A DNA stretch of 64,000 bases from Amaurobius ferox (GCA_951213105.1 OX578142.1:119817354-119881353); one strand, 5' to 3'; positions 43,050 through 54,115 are shown, counted from the first letter of the stretch. Notes: generated by a model not told the origin, from the letters alone. A program made the numbers and translations.

Positions 43050-43800
43050 GTCATACAAAATAGTTCCATACATGATGTATGTTTCATGCAGCCAGTTATT
43101 TCAATCCATCCAACCAGTCAGCATTGGGTTTTGTAATAACTTTACCAACATTCGACGCAATTGTTAGAATCTACGTCCTCATTCTGGTATGGATCGTCAA
43201 TCTCGTTTTCTTGTGACTTTTTCATTTCTTCTCCCAGCAGTGCTTTTTTCTAATTTTTTAAAGATTAGAGGTAACTAAGGAATGAGGTAATTTTATGAAG
43301 AAATATTGAAGGTAGCATCTTTGGAATTTTTGGACGTGGTCGGTTCAAAATTTTTGCGGAAATTTTTCGAAGTACTTACTATCTGTTGGTTAAAATATTT
43401 TACAGTACTAAGAATTAGTGATTTAAAATCTTTTGAGGTAGTAGCTTGAGTAGTTATCATAAAGACAGAAGTGCGTTTATTATTAGACTGTGAATTTTCT
43501 TTCGCTTTAGTGACAGCGTTCTCTTAATTTCTGAAATGGTGGTCAGAAATAACGATGAGGTTAAAGGAGTAAATTTCTGTTGCTTTGAATCAATTAATAG
43601 CGGATTAAACTGAGTCTGATTTGATCCAGGCATTTACTTTAAATTACCGCAATCGCATATTGTTATCTTTCAGTGGAGTTTCTGTCTTGGCAGTGTTGAG
43701 AGATTTGTTTGAAATGCTCCTTTAGTGGGCCATAGATACCAACATCCAGTGGCTGTAAACCATGTATACAGTAGCTGGATACACACACTAATATTACATT
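43050..43800 (-). pseudogene. pogo/Tigger-type transposase, C-terminal fragment
   Basis: On the minus strand 43766-43686 translates to HGLQPLDVGIYGPLKEHFKQ, the strongly conserved block after the second catalytic residue in pogo/Tigger-type DDE transposases (LQPLDVG-x-F/Y-GPLK). Downstream on that strand SKNFRKNFEPTTSKNSK and a Cys/Trp-rich tail near 43150-43060 (NNCVECW..., GWIE, GCMKHTSC in shifting frames) resemble the C-terminal zinc-binding tail of arthropod members. Upstream KVWYLSKTVIERDATV (43880 region) is not assigned. Stops and frameshifts throughout; no first catalytic Asp is visible. Confidence 0.7.
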
Positions 43801-43804
43801 TTTA

Positions 43805-44625
43805 CATTCTGCGGATTACAGTAAAATCATCTTCTACCTATTTAGACCGTGGCGTCTCTTTCAATTACTGTCTTGGAGAGATACCACACTTTACTCCTTT
43901 TTTGTATTTTATTCAGCATGGCCGAACAGATATTTTGTTCAACATGGCAGCACACGGACATTGTCGAATTTCAAATTAACAACATACATTAGTAAACAAT
44001 AAATACTACAAATTTTTCATTAGACGTATAAGTAAATACACAGGGAATATAATTATTAAATCAAAATATTGACAACTTACCTCAACCAATAGTCGATACG
44101 TCAAAAATAATGACCGATAATTATTTGATTAGACATTACTTGACTTTAATCAAGCAGCTGAACCCACGTGTGCAATGCTAGCGCTACTTATCAGAAATAA
44201 CCCGACTTTTCATCAACGTGGCGTCTCTTCCGGAATTACCCTGCAGGAAAATGTGTACACTGACGATGCTGTTAATGCTTGTTTACCTTCCTTAAGGCTG
44301 CAAAAATTAGAAAGCTGATTAACTAGAGGAGCGATTAAAGTTTACTAAATAAGTCTTTACTTAATTTAGAGCAAAGCACGAACAGAGTTTCTTTTTTTTT
44401 TTTTTGTCTTTTTCTTTTTTTCAATTTTGAATTGAAGTAAAAAAGTATACATTGAATCTGTGACATTTGTCATAGTGTGTACAATGAGTATAAAATGTTG
44501 AGCTTAATATATTCGCAACACCTTACTTAATATTAGGTAATTGAGGTCTAGGTATCTAGAATTTTTATTACCGTCTTTATTCAGCATAGAGATAGTTGAA
44601 CTATACATTGTTTTATACAATTCTA
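43805..44625. other. Non-coding stretch
   Basis: A T-rich run lies at about 44390-44420. No further support for transposase or other genes. Confidence 0.4.
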
Positions 44626-44629
44626 TTAA

Positions 44630-45445
44630 TACTAGAAGATATGCCCGTCGTATGACAGGATGTAAAACATTTCAGAGCATTATCTAACATCCGCCCGCCA
44701 GCAGCATTGCGTTCCTACTATCCATGGACGAATGCGAGTCATTCATCTCTCCCAATCAATATTATTTCCTATACGACTCCCTATGGAAATATACATTCTA
44801 TATCATCCCCTAACCAAACGAAAATCAACAGGGATTATCAAAGAAATTTAACTTATCTATTCAAGATATTGAATTTTTATTAATTAGTCATCACTTTCTT
44901 TGATGTATGATTATTTTTATCAATTTGGCATCATTTTTATTAATTTGGTGATATTTTTATCAGTGCGACAAGATTTTCGTCGATTTAGCTACATTTATAG
45001 AAAGTCGCCAAATTAGAGATATCCTGCTGAATTCATCGCCAAATTTTTCACCAAGCGTTACGGACGGACAGACGGAGAAATTGGTTATTCTTATATTCTT
45101 TCTAAGATATTGATATTTTATATTATCAGCGTCATTTTTATCAATTTAGCACTATTTCATAAAAGTTGCAAAGTTGACGATATCCCGCCAAATTTTCCGC
45201 TAAATGTTATGGACAGATGGAGAAATGGATTATTCTTAATGCTATTCTTTACAAGATGTTTAATTTCCATCTTATCAGCGTCATTTTTATCAATTTTGCA
45301 ACATTTTTATCATTTTAGTGATTCGTCAATTTGGCAACATTTAAAAAAAAGTAGTCAAGTTGGCGATACCACGTCAAATACCACATCAAATGTTTTGCCA
45401 AGTGTTACAGAACGACAGACGGAGAAATAGGTTATTCTTATAATG
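44630..45445. repeat. Repeat B relative with a three-unit tandem array
   Basis: Opens with ACTAGAAGATATGCCCGTCG, similar to 955-990. From 44990, three units each run through GATATCCCGCCAAATTTTC, a GTTACGGACGGACAGACGGAG-like phrase, and GAAATTGGTTATTCTTAT, with GCGTCATTTTTATCAATTT between. Units are about 135 and 210 bp apart, so they are uneven. Confidence 0.6.
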
Positions 45446-46035
45446 AATGAAAACTTTATAAATACGAATAAATGTAACACACAAATAAACTACATTCTTG
45501 TAGTTAATTCCAAATTCAAACTGGATTAAATCTTTTATCTCGGTTACAACTTGAGTTCCAATTAAAAGTGAGAAAAAAACCATGGGATCAACAATTAAGG
45601 CCGTGAAAAGTATTTCATGTTTGGTACACGGGGAACATAAAGTAGCTTAGCATTTGGCGGCCCATTTTTGGTGACAGTTCCTCAACACCCATCTTTGATT
45701 TTCTTCTTTTATGTTCTCATAAATGCCCTCTAACTACTTCCTATCAAGATTTGCAGAAACTATTTTTAAAAGAACTTCGAACATTTTCGCATAAGAATCG
45801 AATATACAGGCCGACACCCCAGTTACTTGATTAGAAGTTTTTAGTCATTTTCTTTGTTATATGAAATACTTATTGACTATCATTTATTACTTATTAAAAC
45901 TAAAACTTATTAAAACTAAAACTTATTAAATTAATCAGAAATCCACTTAAACTTGCAAACAGTGACAGTAAACAGGAATCGGTACGACAGTTGCTTATAT
46001 CTCACAAAATTACCACTTCATGGAAAAAAAAAACT
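45446..46035. other. No recognised feature
   Basis: Short local duplication AAAACTTATTAAAACTAAAACTTATTAAA near 45895; otherwise unremarkable. Confidence 0.45.
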
Positions 46036-46068
46036 GCCAAGTTAAAAAGAAAATAAAAACTTCCTTTC

Positions 46069-46266
46069 AGAAAAGTTATGAAATCTCAAAATAATTTGCG
46101 GCAAGTTTCCGCAGAACCGGGACTGTAAATTTCAGGTCTAGTTATAAACCTCAGCTCTATATTTCAGGTCAGTGCCCAGCTGAAGAATCCTAACTCTAGA
46201 ACTGAAAATACAGCTTCGGTTCTGCGGAAACTTGGCGCAAACCCTTTTGACATTTCATAACTTTTT
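46069..46266. repeat. Inverted repeat with 50-bp arms and a 97-bp loop
   Basis: Left arm 46069-46118 (AAGTTATGAAATCTCAAAAT...AAGTTTCCGCAGAACCG) and right arm 46216-46266 (CGGTTCTGCGGAAACTT...GACATTTCATAACTT) pair for most of their length, including a perfect 17-bp GC-rich core AAGTTTCCGCAGAACCG. Confidence 0.85.
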
Positions 46267-46393
46267 GGAAGAAGGTATTCTGTACCTGGCGAGGAGATTT
46301 TTCTAATAAATTGGTGTTTATGTGATATTTCAATAATTTCCATCAGCATGATCACGCAACATTGATAAAGCAGGCATTGCGAATTTCACTTTA

Positions 46394-46800
46394 CGGCCGA
46401 AAACCATTTATTCGTGATTTTCAATTTTTGAAATTCTATATCAAATTTACCTTCGAGTTTCAAAAGGAAGGAAGAAACACCAGAACACACAAAACCAAGA
46501 ACACACCAGAACACACAAAAAGAGTCATCACTGATTAAAATTGTTTCAGTAGTTTAGGCCGTAGGTCCCTTAGCACTAAAGATAATGGCCGAAAAATCAT
46601 GTTTTTATTTATTTTTGAAATTCTAAACTAATTTTATCTTCAATTAAAAAAAACATATGTAAAGTTGAAACACACAGTCGAACACACATATGTAAAGTTG
46701 AAACACACAGTCAAAACACACAAACTGAGCCATCATTTATTAACATTGATTCAGTAATTAAGACTGTAGATTCGTGGTCATTGAAGAGAAAAAGGCCGGT
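46394..46800. repeat. Tandem duplication, two units of about 200 bp
   Basis: Both units start GGCCGAAAA, then TTTTTGAAATTCTA, an ACACAC-rich block, GAGTCATCACTGATTAA/GAGCCATCATTTATTAA, TTCAGTAGTTTAGGCCGTAG/TTCAGTAATTAAGACTGTAG. The second unit has its own internal 36-bp duplication (ATATGTAAAGTTGAAACACA twice). Confidence 0.65.
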
Positions 46801-47059
46801 GTAAAAAAATACACTTTTAAAATTATTTTTTCTCCTATGATACCGCACCAATTGTAATTTTTTTGCCAGATTCGTGGTAATAATACATAAAAATATCAAG
46901 TCTATAGCTATCTTGAGAGCTAAGATACAGACCCGTGAAAATCAAGTTTTATCACGTCAGTTATATATCCACATTCAGGTACATCATTCGGAAATGACGT
47001 CTTGGCTGGACGGAAAGCCACCATATTTCTAAAAAATGCTACGGTATTTTTTGTTCAAT

Positions 47060-47940
47060 TTCAGATTTTTACTTTCTCATATCTTTTGTATTGAGAAAGT
47101 ATTGTTCTCACGAAAATTTTCGATTTCGAAATTTTAAAATGTAAAGATTAAATTTATGAAATGTAAAGATATAATTTATGAAATGTAAAGGTATAATTTA
47201 TGAAATGTAAAGATTAAATTTCAGACAACTAAAGGAAATTGTTTCTACTAAACATTTTTACGTTCTCATACTATGTAATATACCATAGAGAAAGTATTGT
47301 TTTCATGAAAATTTTCGATTTCGAGATTCTAAAATGTAAAGATTAAATTTATGAAATATAAAGATATAATTTATGAAATGTAAAGATTACATTTCAGACA
47401 ACTAAAGGAAATTGCTTCTACTAAACATTTTTACTTTCTCATACTATGTAATATACTATAGAGAAAGTATTGTTTTTATGAAAATTTTCAAATTCGAAAT
47501 TTTAATGGCAATATATGTTTTAAGAGCTCCTGAACACGTTTTGACTATTTTTGGCTTGATGTCCTTCTGTCTGTCTGTGGTCGATTTCTTGTGTGCACGA
47601 TAGCGGCCACAAATATTAATGGATTTTCAAGAAACTTTATTTCCTGCTTCCTTATCAAAAGATCTCTAGATAGAATTTTTTTAATTCGATCGAAACTTCA
47701 GTATTTTTTAGAAATTTTGTACTTCTTAACATGGCAGCATAGGACAAAATTTGACATAATAATACATAAAAGGATTTATTTATGGCTCAAATGATCCCGA
47801 GACTTTATACTTCCAATCATTGTTGTGAAAAACCGCCGCGATACAAATTTTTTGTTCGTGACGTCATTAGCCCACTCGGGGGGTAGACAAGTCCCCCCCG
47901 GGGAGTATATTGTCAAGTATTGTATCAATCGAAAGATTTT
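47060..47940 (+). repeat. Interspersed repeat G, copy 1, with duplicated end
   Basis: Two near-identical end modules of about 210 bp (from TTCTCATA...GAGAAAGTATTGTT to ACAACTAAAGGAAATTG) lead into a body with AGCTCCTGAACACGTTTTGAC, CTGTCTGTCTGTGG, CACGATAGCGGCCACAAATATT and a G/C-rich end (GGGGGGTAGACAAGTCCCCCC). The body recurs reversed at 60590-61150. A TTTCTC...GAGAAA dyad caps the end. Confidence 0.8.
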
Positions 47941-47944
47941 TTCA

Positions 47945-49430
47945 AGCCTATTAAAGTGAAGAGTAACACGCTATAATTGTAATCACTTGGATCCATGATT
48001 TCAAAATTTTTCTTATAAAATTAAAAAAAGCTACTAGAAAGAGATTCTGCTATGAGAAATTCGAGTTAAGCCACACTTAAGTTAATTTTTAAATGCCTTG
48101 TCTTTCCAGTGATTTTACGCAGCTGTGGGACTTTTACTGTAAATGACGTTAATAAAGCTGTAGTGTAAGTAAAGTTTTGATAGGATTTTACCAATTTTTC
48201 AATAAATTCCGTCGATAGTTAATTACTTATATAAAGCAAAGTAATCAGCCATTACTGGAAAAATACTCGTTTAAACGTAATGGAAACACAAAAAATTTAA
48301 TTGATTTCTTTGCAAAGAATTTGTAGATTTAATGAAAATTCAGCCAACATTCAGTTTACGGCGCGGACAAAGAAAGCTTTCGAATGAAAATTTCAATTAC
48401 CACTAATAGGATTGTTTGTGCAAAAGCGCAACATTTTTTTTTTCTAAAGGAGCAAGATCAATAAAGAATTCGTTTAATTTAACTGTCCTGTTTGAAGTTT
48501 TATTGAATAAATACAAGCAAAGACTTTCCAAACAGTCCGAGTCTGTAAACAATTTTGAAAACTTTCCTTTTTTAAATAAAATTGATCGTTTTTAGACAGG
48601 AGCGTGTTAAAATTAAATTTCAAGCAATCAAATCGTTTTGCAGTTCTCGATTTTATTCCTGCAAAAACGTATCCATGAAATGCTTAATTATTGAATACAT
48701 GATTGGACGCACTTAAAGTTTAAAAGACTTGTTTAATTTCTCCATCAAGAGAAGTTTCATCAAAGACATTTTTCTGTGAAAAGAAAAATTTGTTTGACAA
48801 TCCCCTTTCTGAAAATTTCTATATTGTTGAAATAAGTCTTTAAATTTACCAAATAAAAGACTTCTGCAGTTTAAAATTAAAATCTGTCATACGATATTCA
48901 CTTGAAAGGGTTCTTAGATGCAGATTATAAACGATTCTGCCGTTAATATATTGAACAATAAAAATGGAAAGAAAATGACTTCAAACGCATGTTCAACAAG
49001 GTATTTTTAAATTAATTTAAGTCATCAAACCCTTTAATTTCAATAGCATGCGTTGGAAAGAAAAGTGTGATTCAAAGGGAAGTAAAATATTTTAAAATCA
49101 GGATTTCTGCTAGCATGTCGAGCACGGTTTTAAAAGTGCAATAAATTAAAAAAGAAATTATCTCTCAGAACAAATAGCTTACAGCATCGCGGAGCTAAAA
49201 AAATCCAATGAAATATAGATAATTCAAAGGGCAGCACATGACTTTCCTTACAGATTCAAATTAATTTTTTCTTTCCTGATTCATTAAATTGGGTTTAATT
49301 ACCCAGAATGGAAATTAGACTTATTTCATATCATATCTAATGTGCAGTCTTCTTTTTCATTTTGCAATTTAACGCATTTAAAACCTCGCCAGCTCCTCAA
49401 AATTCTAATAAACAACTGTCTCGATAACGG
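47945..49430. other. AT-rich stretch without a recognised feature
   Basis: No gene, element end or repeat copy recognised. Confidence 0.5.
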
Positions 49431-49473
49431 TTCATCTTAAAGTAATAGGGATGGTCTTACTTAAGAAGACACT

Positions 49474-49560
49474 CCCATTGCAGATAAAAGTATCCATGGA
49501 CCGGTTTTGCACTTATTATGCACTCATCAGTATGAAATAACCGTTAACTGTAATAGCTGC
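49474..49560 (-). ncRNA. Fossil hammerhead ribozyme motif (copy c)
   Basis: On the minus strand an intact CTGATGA core is followed by a stem II GTGC/GTGC with the loop ATAATAA, then AAAACCGGTC and CATGGATAC. Helix I extends to ATTACAG/CTGCAAT. The only core defect I see is G12 changed to A. Opposite orientation to copies d and e. Confidence 0.75.
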
Positions 49561-49599
49561 AAGAAAACTTGCTATTTGCCACAATTTCGAGGGAACTGA

Positions 49600-49700
49600 C
49601 AATTTCTGTAATTCCATGTAGCCGGCATAAAATCCATGCTGATGAGCCTATAATAAACGCGAAGTCGGCCCATGGATACTGTTATCTGCAATGAGAGTGC
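49600..49700 (+). ncRNA. Fossil hammerhead ribozyme motif (copy d)
   Basis: CTGATGA at 49639-49645 and GAA at 49661-49663 are intact; helix I keeps CCATG/CATGG. Helix III reads GTCGGCC where other copies read ACCGGTC: the 15.1-16.1 pair is G-C in place of the conserved A-U. Catalytic capacity is therefore doubtful but the core is the best preserved in the window. Confidence 0.75.
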
Positions 49701-49882
49701 CTCCTTACTTTTTAGGAAAACCCCATTCTGGTGAGTTCTTGGGGTTCTTAACCTGACCTTTGCAGCTTCGTGTAGTCCGAACTAAATTGTATACATATTT
49801 TATGCCCGGTAAGTAGAAGGACTGAAATTGTCGGTTCCCTTAGAAGTTTACAAAATTACGGCAAATAACAAGTTTTCTTACT
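49701..49882 (+). repeat. Linker between hammerhead copies d and e
   Basis: Contains GAGAGTGTCCTCCTTACTTTTTAGG then CCTTTGCAGCTTCGTGTAGTCC and GACTGAAATTGTCGGTTCCC, matching the 5' flank of copy b at 38656-38796. The distance between the d and e cleavage sites is about 271 bp. Confidence 0.65.
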
Positions 49883-49985
49883 GCTATTGCAGGTAACATT
49901 TATTTCATGCTAATGAGCAAATAATAAGCACGAAACCGGTCTTGAATACTGTTATCTTCAATGGGAGTGTCCTTCCTATTTTGGA
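49883..49985 (+). ncRNA. Fossil hammerhead ribozyme motif (copy e)
   Basis: Long helix I: ATTGCAGGTAACA (49885) faces TGTTATCTTCAAT (49950). Core CTAATGA (49910-49916; G5 is A), stem II with ATAATAA loop and GCAC, intact GAAACCGGTC ending at 49941. The G5 change should inactivate it. Confidence 0.75.
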
Positions 49986-50129
49986 AACGCCCCTTTCTGG
50001 AGGGTGTCGTACGGTTTTGATAGTCTTATTTGTTTTGTCGGCAAAAAACAAGTATAAAACAAACATTTAATTAATAGAACATTTAGTTTCTAGTTTATAA
50101 TTTTGACGATTTTCTTTGACCATTTCCCC

Positions 50130-50425
50130 AAAAAAGGTCGATTCTGTTTTTTCGAATCGTACCAAAATCTATCTAATCAGCCTCAAGAAAGCCCATAAAT
50201 GGCACACATCTACCCAATTTTGTGATATTTCATTGAATAGGGTGTGATCTAGATCGGATACATACATTGCACAGTCACGCACACTGGCATCATGCTAAAA
50301 ATAGTGAATTCGAGTTCTAGAATACTCGAAACGTATAGATCCGTCGAAATCTCGAGTTCCGATTTTCGACATGATTCTAATAATTTCGCTATACATTACC
50401 GTGTATTGTAGAGAAAGTAGAAATC
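50130..50425 (-). repeat. Interspersed repeat F, copy 3
   Basis: Shares GGATACATACATTGCACAG, CGAAACGTATAGATCCGTCG and CTCGAGTTCCGATTTTCGACATGA, ending CGCTATACATTACCGTGTATTGTAGAGAAAG, with the copy at 31441-31760. Confidence 0.65.
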
Positions 50426-50634
50426 GTAATTCAAATTTCTCAATAACAATTCGAACTAATGTTCTGGTTCCTAAGAAATAATACTTTATTAAATACAATT
50501 AAACATATAATTCATCCATGTAGTGAGAAGCGTTATGCTTCGAGAACTCAACTACGCATTTTTCTTACCAAGTTCAATGATATGTCATTAATTTTATGTC
50601 GCTAAAAATTTCTGGATTTATAAGTTACTAAAAC

Positions 50635-51728
50635 GAAATACCCAGCGTTGCCCGGATTCAATAAGCTCCCGCTACTTAAATAATACAGATACAGCTAACA
50701 CCACTGAATTTCAAAATCGCCTGCTATAAACTAAAATCATATCTACGCTCCATTTTTCGCATGCGCAAACATGCTAATTGTACAACCGGGCGCATAAGCC
50801 CTAAATAAGCGCTCAAAAAAGTCTCAAAAAAGTAAATTCCCTGTTCCCAGAAGTAAAATTAAAAAACTAGTGCCATTGCAGCGAGTTTTCATCCAATTAG
50901 AGTCAAATTTTAGCACAATACTCATATTGATAATATAATATCAAATTTTAAAAACTCGAAAGAAACCTTTTCAATTCGTGGATAAAACAGAAAATAACTA
51001 GAAAACTAATTCGAATTTAACCAAAATAACACTACAGTTCACCTTTCCGTGTCCTGAAATATCTGTGACCCAAATTTCATAGCCGTACAATGCTTAGCGC
51101 TTTCGCGACGAAACACACACGCACACATACAAGAGCGTATCTGCCTTTGTTACGTAAGATTTCAATATTATAAGTGTTCTCTGAAAATTTGACTTAAATC
51201 GAATGAAAATTCGCTGAGATAACAATTTTTTAAATTTTACTTCTGGGGTAACGGAACTTTTTTCCACTTCACGTGTTTTTACGACTTCAAGTGTTTTCAT
51301 TCACTTGTGTTTATTTTTGATAATCCAAAATCTAACTTCTTGATTATCAGTTTCTTAACTTCGCGAAACAAAGAGATATATATTTTTTCTTATGTCGCCC
51401 TTCCAACGATTGACGTAAAAGATATTCGTACGCATCCGTAGCGAATTGCAGCGCATATTTTTAGTGCGTATCAAGGAGCTCATGTAGAGCGTATCATTAG
51501 ATGTTATTTAGGATATTTCAGAGGAGCTTATTTAAACTCAAATTAAATGGGATAATTTAAGGCGTATTGCTCCCACGTTGTGTAATTGGGATGATTGCGC
51601 ATGGAAAAAATAGAGCGCCAGAATGATTTTGGGTTCAAAACAGGCGATTTAGAAATTAAGTGGTGTTATCTACATCTGTATTATTTAAGTATCGGGCACT
51701 TAATCAGAACCCGAGCAACACAGTATAG
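50635..51728. mobile_element. Foldback/MITE-like element with ~170-bp inverted arms
   Basis: Left arm 50640-50812 (ACCCAGCGTTGCCCGGATTC, ACTTAAATAATACAGATAC, AAATCGCCTG, CGCATGCGCAA) is the diverged reverse complement of 51545-51725. The spacer of about 730 bp is non-coding, with a short CACACACGCACACA tract at 51110. The interior has no transposase. Confidence 0.75.
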
Positions 51729-51859
51729 TTCGTTCTAGTTAGAGAAGTAAAGGAACAAAAACTGGGGAGGATGAATCAAAATGTCAAACTTAGAGATTCA
51801 ATGATTGCGTAAGAGTTGAAAATATCTTTGCCCATTTTTATATAAATTATTCTACATAG

Positions 51860-53160
51860 GCAAGTATAAATTTAACAAGAAAGATCAATCATGCTTAAAG
51901 CATTGATTATGAAACACTTTCCAACTTCAATGCAATTTTATTTAAAAAAGTCGAAAATGCAATACATTCCTCTGTAATATTTTCAAACTTATCACAATAC
52001 TACATTAATTCATTATATTTGAAAACTTAAACCGTCATTGAAAAAAATGAACTTCATTCAAATGACGGCATTGAAATATAAATTGCCTGCTTTAAAAATC
52101 TCTAAAATGCGATACATTCCACGGTAATATTTTTAAAACTATCATAATACTACGATAATTTATTATATTCGAAAACTTCATCGAAAACAACTGAAATTAA
52201 TTCAAATGACGTCATAGAAAAAATAACATCGTCTATAAAATCTCTCTATAAAAACAGGATTTCATTCATAACTTTCTCCCATTCATTTCATTCATCACAA
52301 TACTATAAAAAATTATTTTATTTAAAAATTAAGACCAAGGAGCTACAAGTAATTAAACTCTATGCTTAAAACTTCATCGAAAAATATCGTCCTTCTCTTT
52401 ATAAAATCAATTAATATTTCATTCATATCAGCCATGCAGACTTCATGGACTAAATTATTTTGTGTTAAAGAAATACAGCAATTCTAATACAACTCATTCT
52501 ACATATTTTGCTGTTTACATTTTACATAAATGAAAAATAAGCTTCGTTGTAGAAATAATCAAATTTGGATAATCATTTACACTCAAATATATTGTATTTG
52601 CGTTGTTTCAGTATGTAGATGCACAGAATTTAAGCAAAAATAAAGTAGTTTTAGGACGGATACAACACTCAATATGAATTAAAAAGAACTTAAAAAATCA
52701 CGATTTTGAAACAAGATAGATGCCATATATCATTTTGAAGTGGGTCATGTGATCGTTTCATATAAGAGGTGTAATTATTATTTTAATTTTTATTTAAAAA
52801 ACTACTGAATATATTTCGCTGAATTTTTTTTTTATATATTTTATGGAACAATTTGAATATTACCTAAAATTTTCGAAGCAATTTGTGAATTTTAAATCCG
52901 ATTAAAAAATGTTTGAAAAATTAGGGCCCATAGGGCTCAATGTATTTCATTTTTTCAATCCGGATTCAATCCAAAACTAATTAGGTGATATTATTCATTT
53001 ACATTCCCATAGGTCCTACAGACCGTCTGAACAACCTACTAAAATTTCATTTTGATTAAGTCATTTTTACGGCAGTTATCGTGCTAACGGACAGACAGAC
53101 AGACAAACAGAATGAACAAAGTCATAAACACTTTTCAACTTTGTTGTAAAGTGTTAAAAA
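51860..53160 (-). repeat. Hairpin-ended repeat H, copy 2 (inverted relative to copy 1)
   Basis: Reverse complement of 34918-35915 with the same landmarks and end hairpins (AACACTTTTCAAC/GTTGTAAAGTGTT at 53127-53155). It is longer because a block of about 200 bp with ATGCAATACATTCC/ATGCGATACATTCC, CACAATACTAC and TTCAAATGACG is duplicated in tandem at 51940-52220. Confidence 0.82.
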
Positions 53161-53444
53161 AATGAGCATCGCTTCTTCAAGTGCTACATGAGATTAAGAC
53201 ATTATATTTCAGAATTTGTGTTTGCTCCAACATTTTTTCTATTTCCTTATATACTCCTTTTCCAATATTTTAAAAAATTGAAAAATAATGCCTGAGGTTA
53301 TTTCGGAACATTAAATACTATTATTGTACTTTTGTAATTTTTCGACAATTTCTGGGATATATCTACCTACTAAGTCTTTAGAATGCTAAAAATACTGTAG
53401 AAATGCCTAAGTTTAGGTATTCAAATTATGAGCTTCATTTTCTT

Positions 53445-53720
53445 CGGCTCGGAACGTCTGACCTACCCGAAGGTGTAAGATATCTGTTTGAAGGACCGGG
53501 AAGTGCCACCCAATTTAGACCGAAACCCAGTGGGGGGCGGCATCCACAGAGGCACCACCTCCTTCTCCTATCACCAACCTCTCGGAAGGGCATACAGACC
53601 CAAGTATTTAACGTGCCCGCACTCCGCGTGAACAAGGGAACAGTTTGGTCATAGCCATGAATCGAACTCGAATTATTCGAGTACAATCCCCGGTGCTAAC
53701 CACTAGGTTGTCCCACCCCA
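53445..53720 (-). mobile_element. tRNA-headed SINE (S4) sharing its body with the 5S-headed SINE
   Basis: On the minus strand, the head 53720-53648 has CAACCTAGTGGTTAGCACCG (A-box region) and GAGTTCGATTCATGG (B box). The body (GCACGTTAAATACTTGGGTC, CCTTCCGAGAGGTTGGTGA, CCACTGGGTTTCGGTCTAAA, CCTTCGGGTAGGTC) aligns colinearly with the body of S2 at 28505-28720. Open frames across it on either strand are by-products. Confidence 0.82.
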
Positions 53721-54115
53721 AATCATAATCTTCCGCGTCCGTGACCGAGGACCTCACCTGAAGGTTTGGAGCATCAAGATCCCCGGCCAAAAACATCAGA
53801 CTCTTATTATTTGAAGAAGATGAAAAGTTTTTATGGATTTATGATATAATTTTACGATGAATGTTTCTAGTAACATGATTATTGTACCCAGGTAGTGGTT
53901 AGCGTTTAAAGGAAGTTAGTGGAAGTGGTAAGTACCAGAAAATGGTAAGAGAGGATTTCCTCTGTGCAGCAGTATTGACATCTAAACAGTATTTTGGGAC
54001 ATACATTATCATAAACGTCCTCATAAAATATCATAAACAATCGATAATTCGTCAGTGCCAAATGATCAGAGTATCATCGAGTGACCTATTATTCACAGCG
54101 TCATGAGAGATTAAG
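53721..54115. other. No recognised feature
   Basis: A GC-richer segment 53725-53795 abuts the SINE head and could be upstream element sequence; nothing is identified. Confidence 0.35.
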
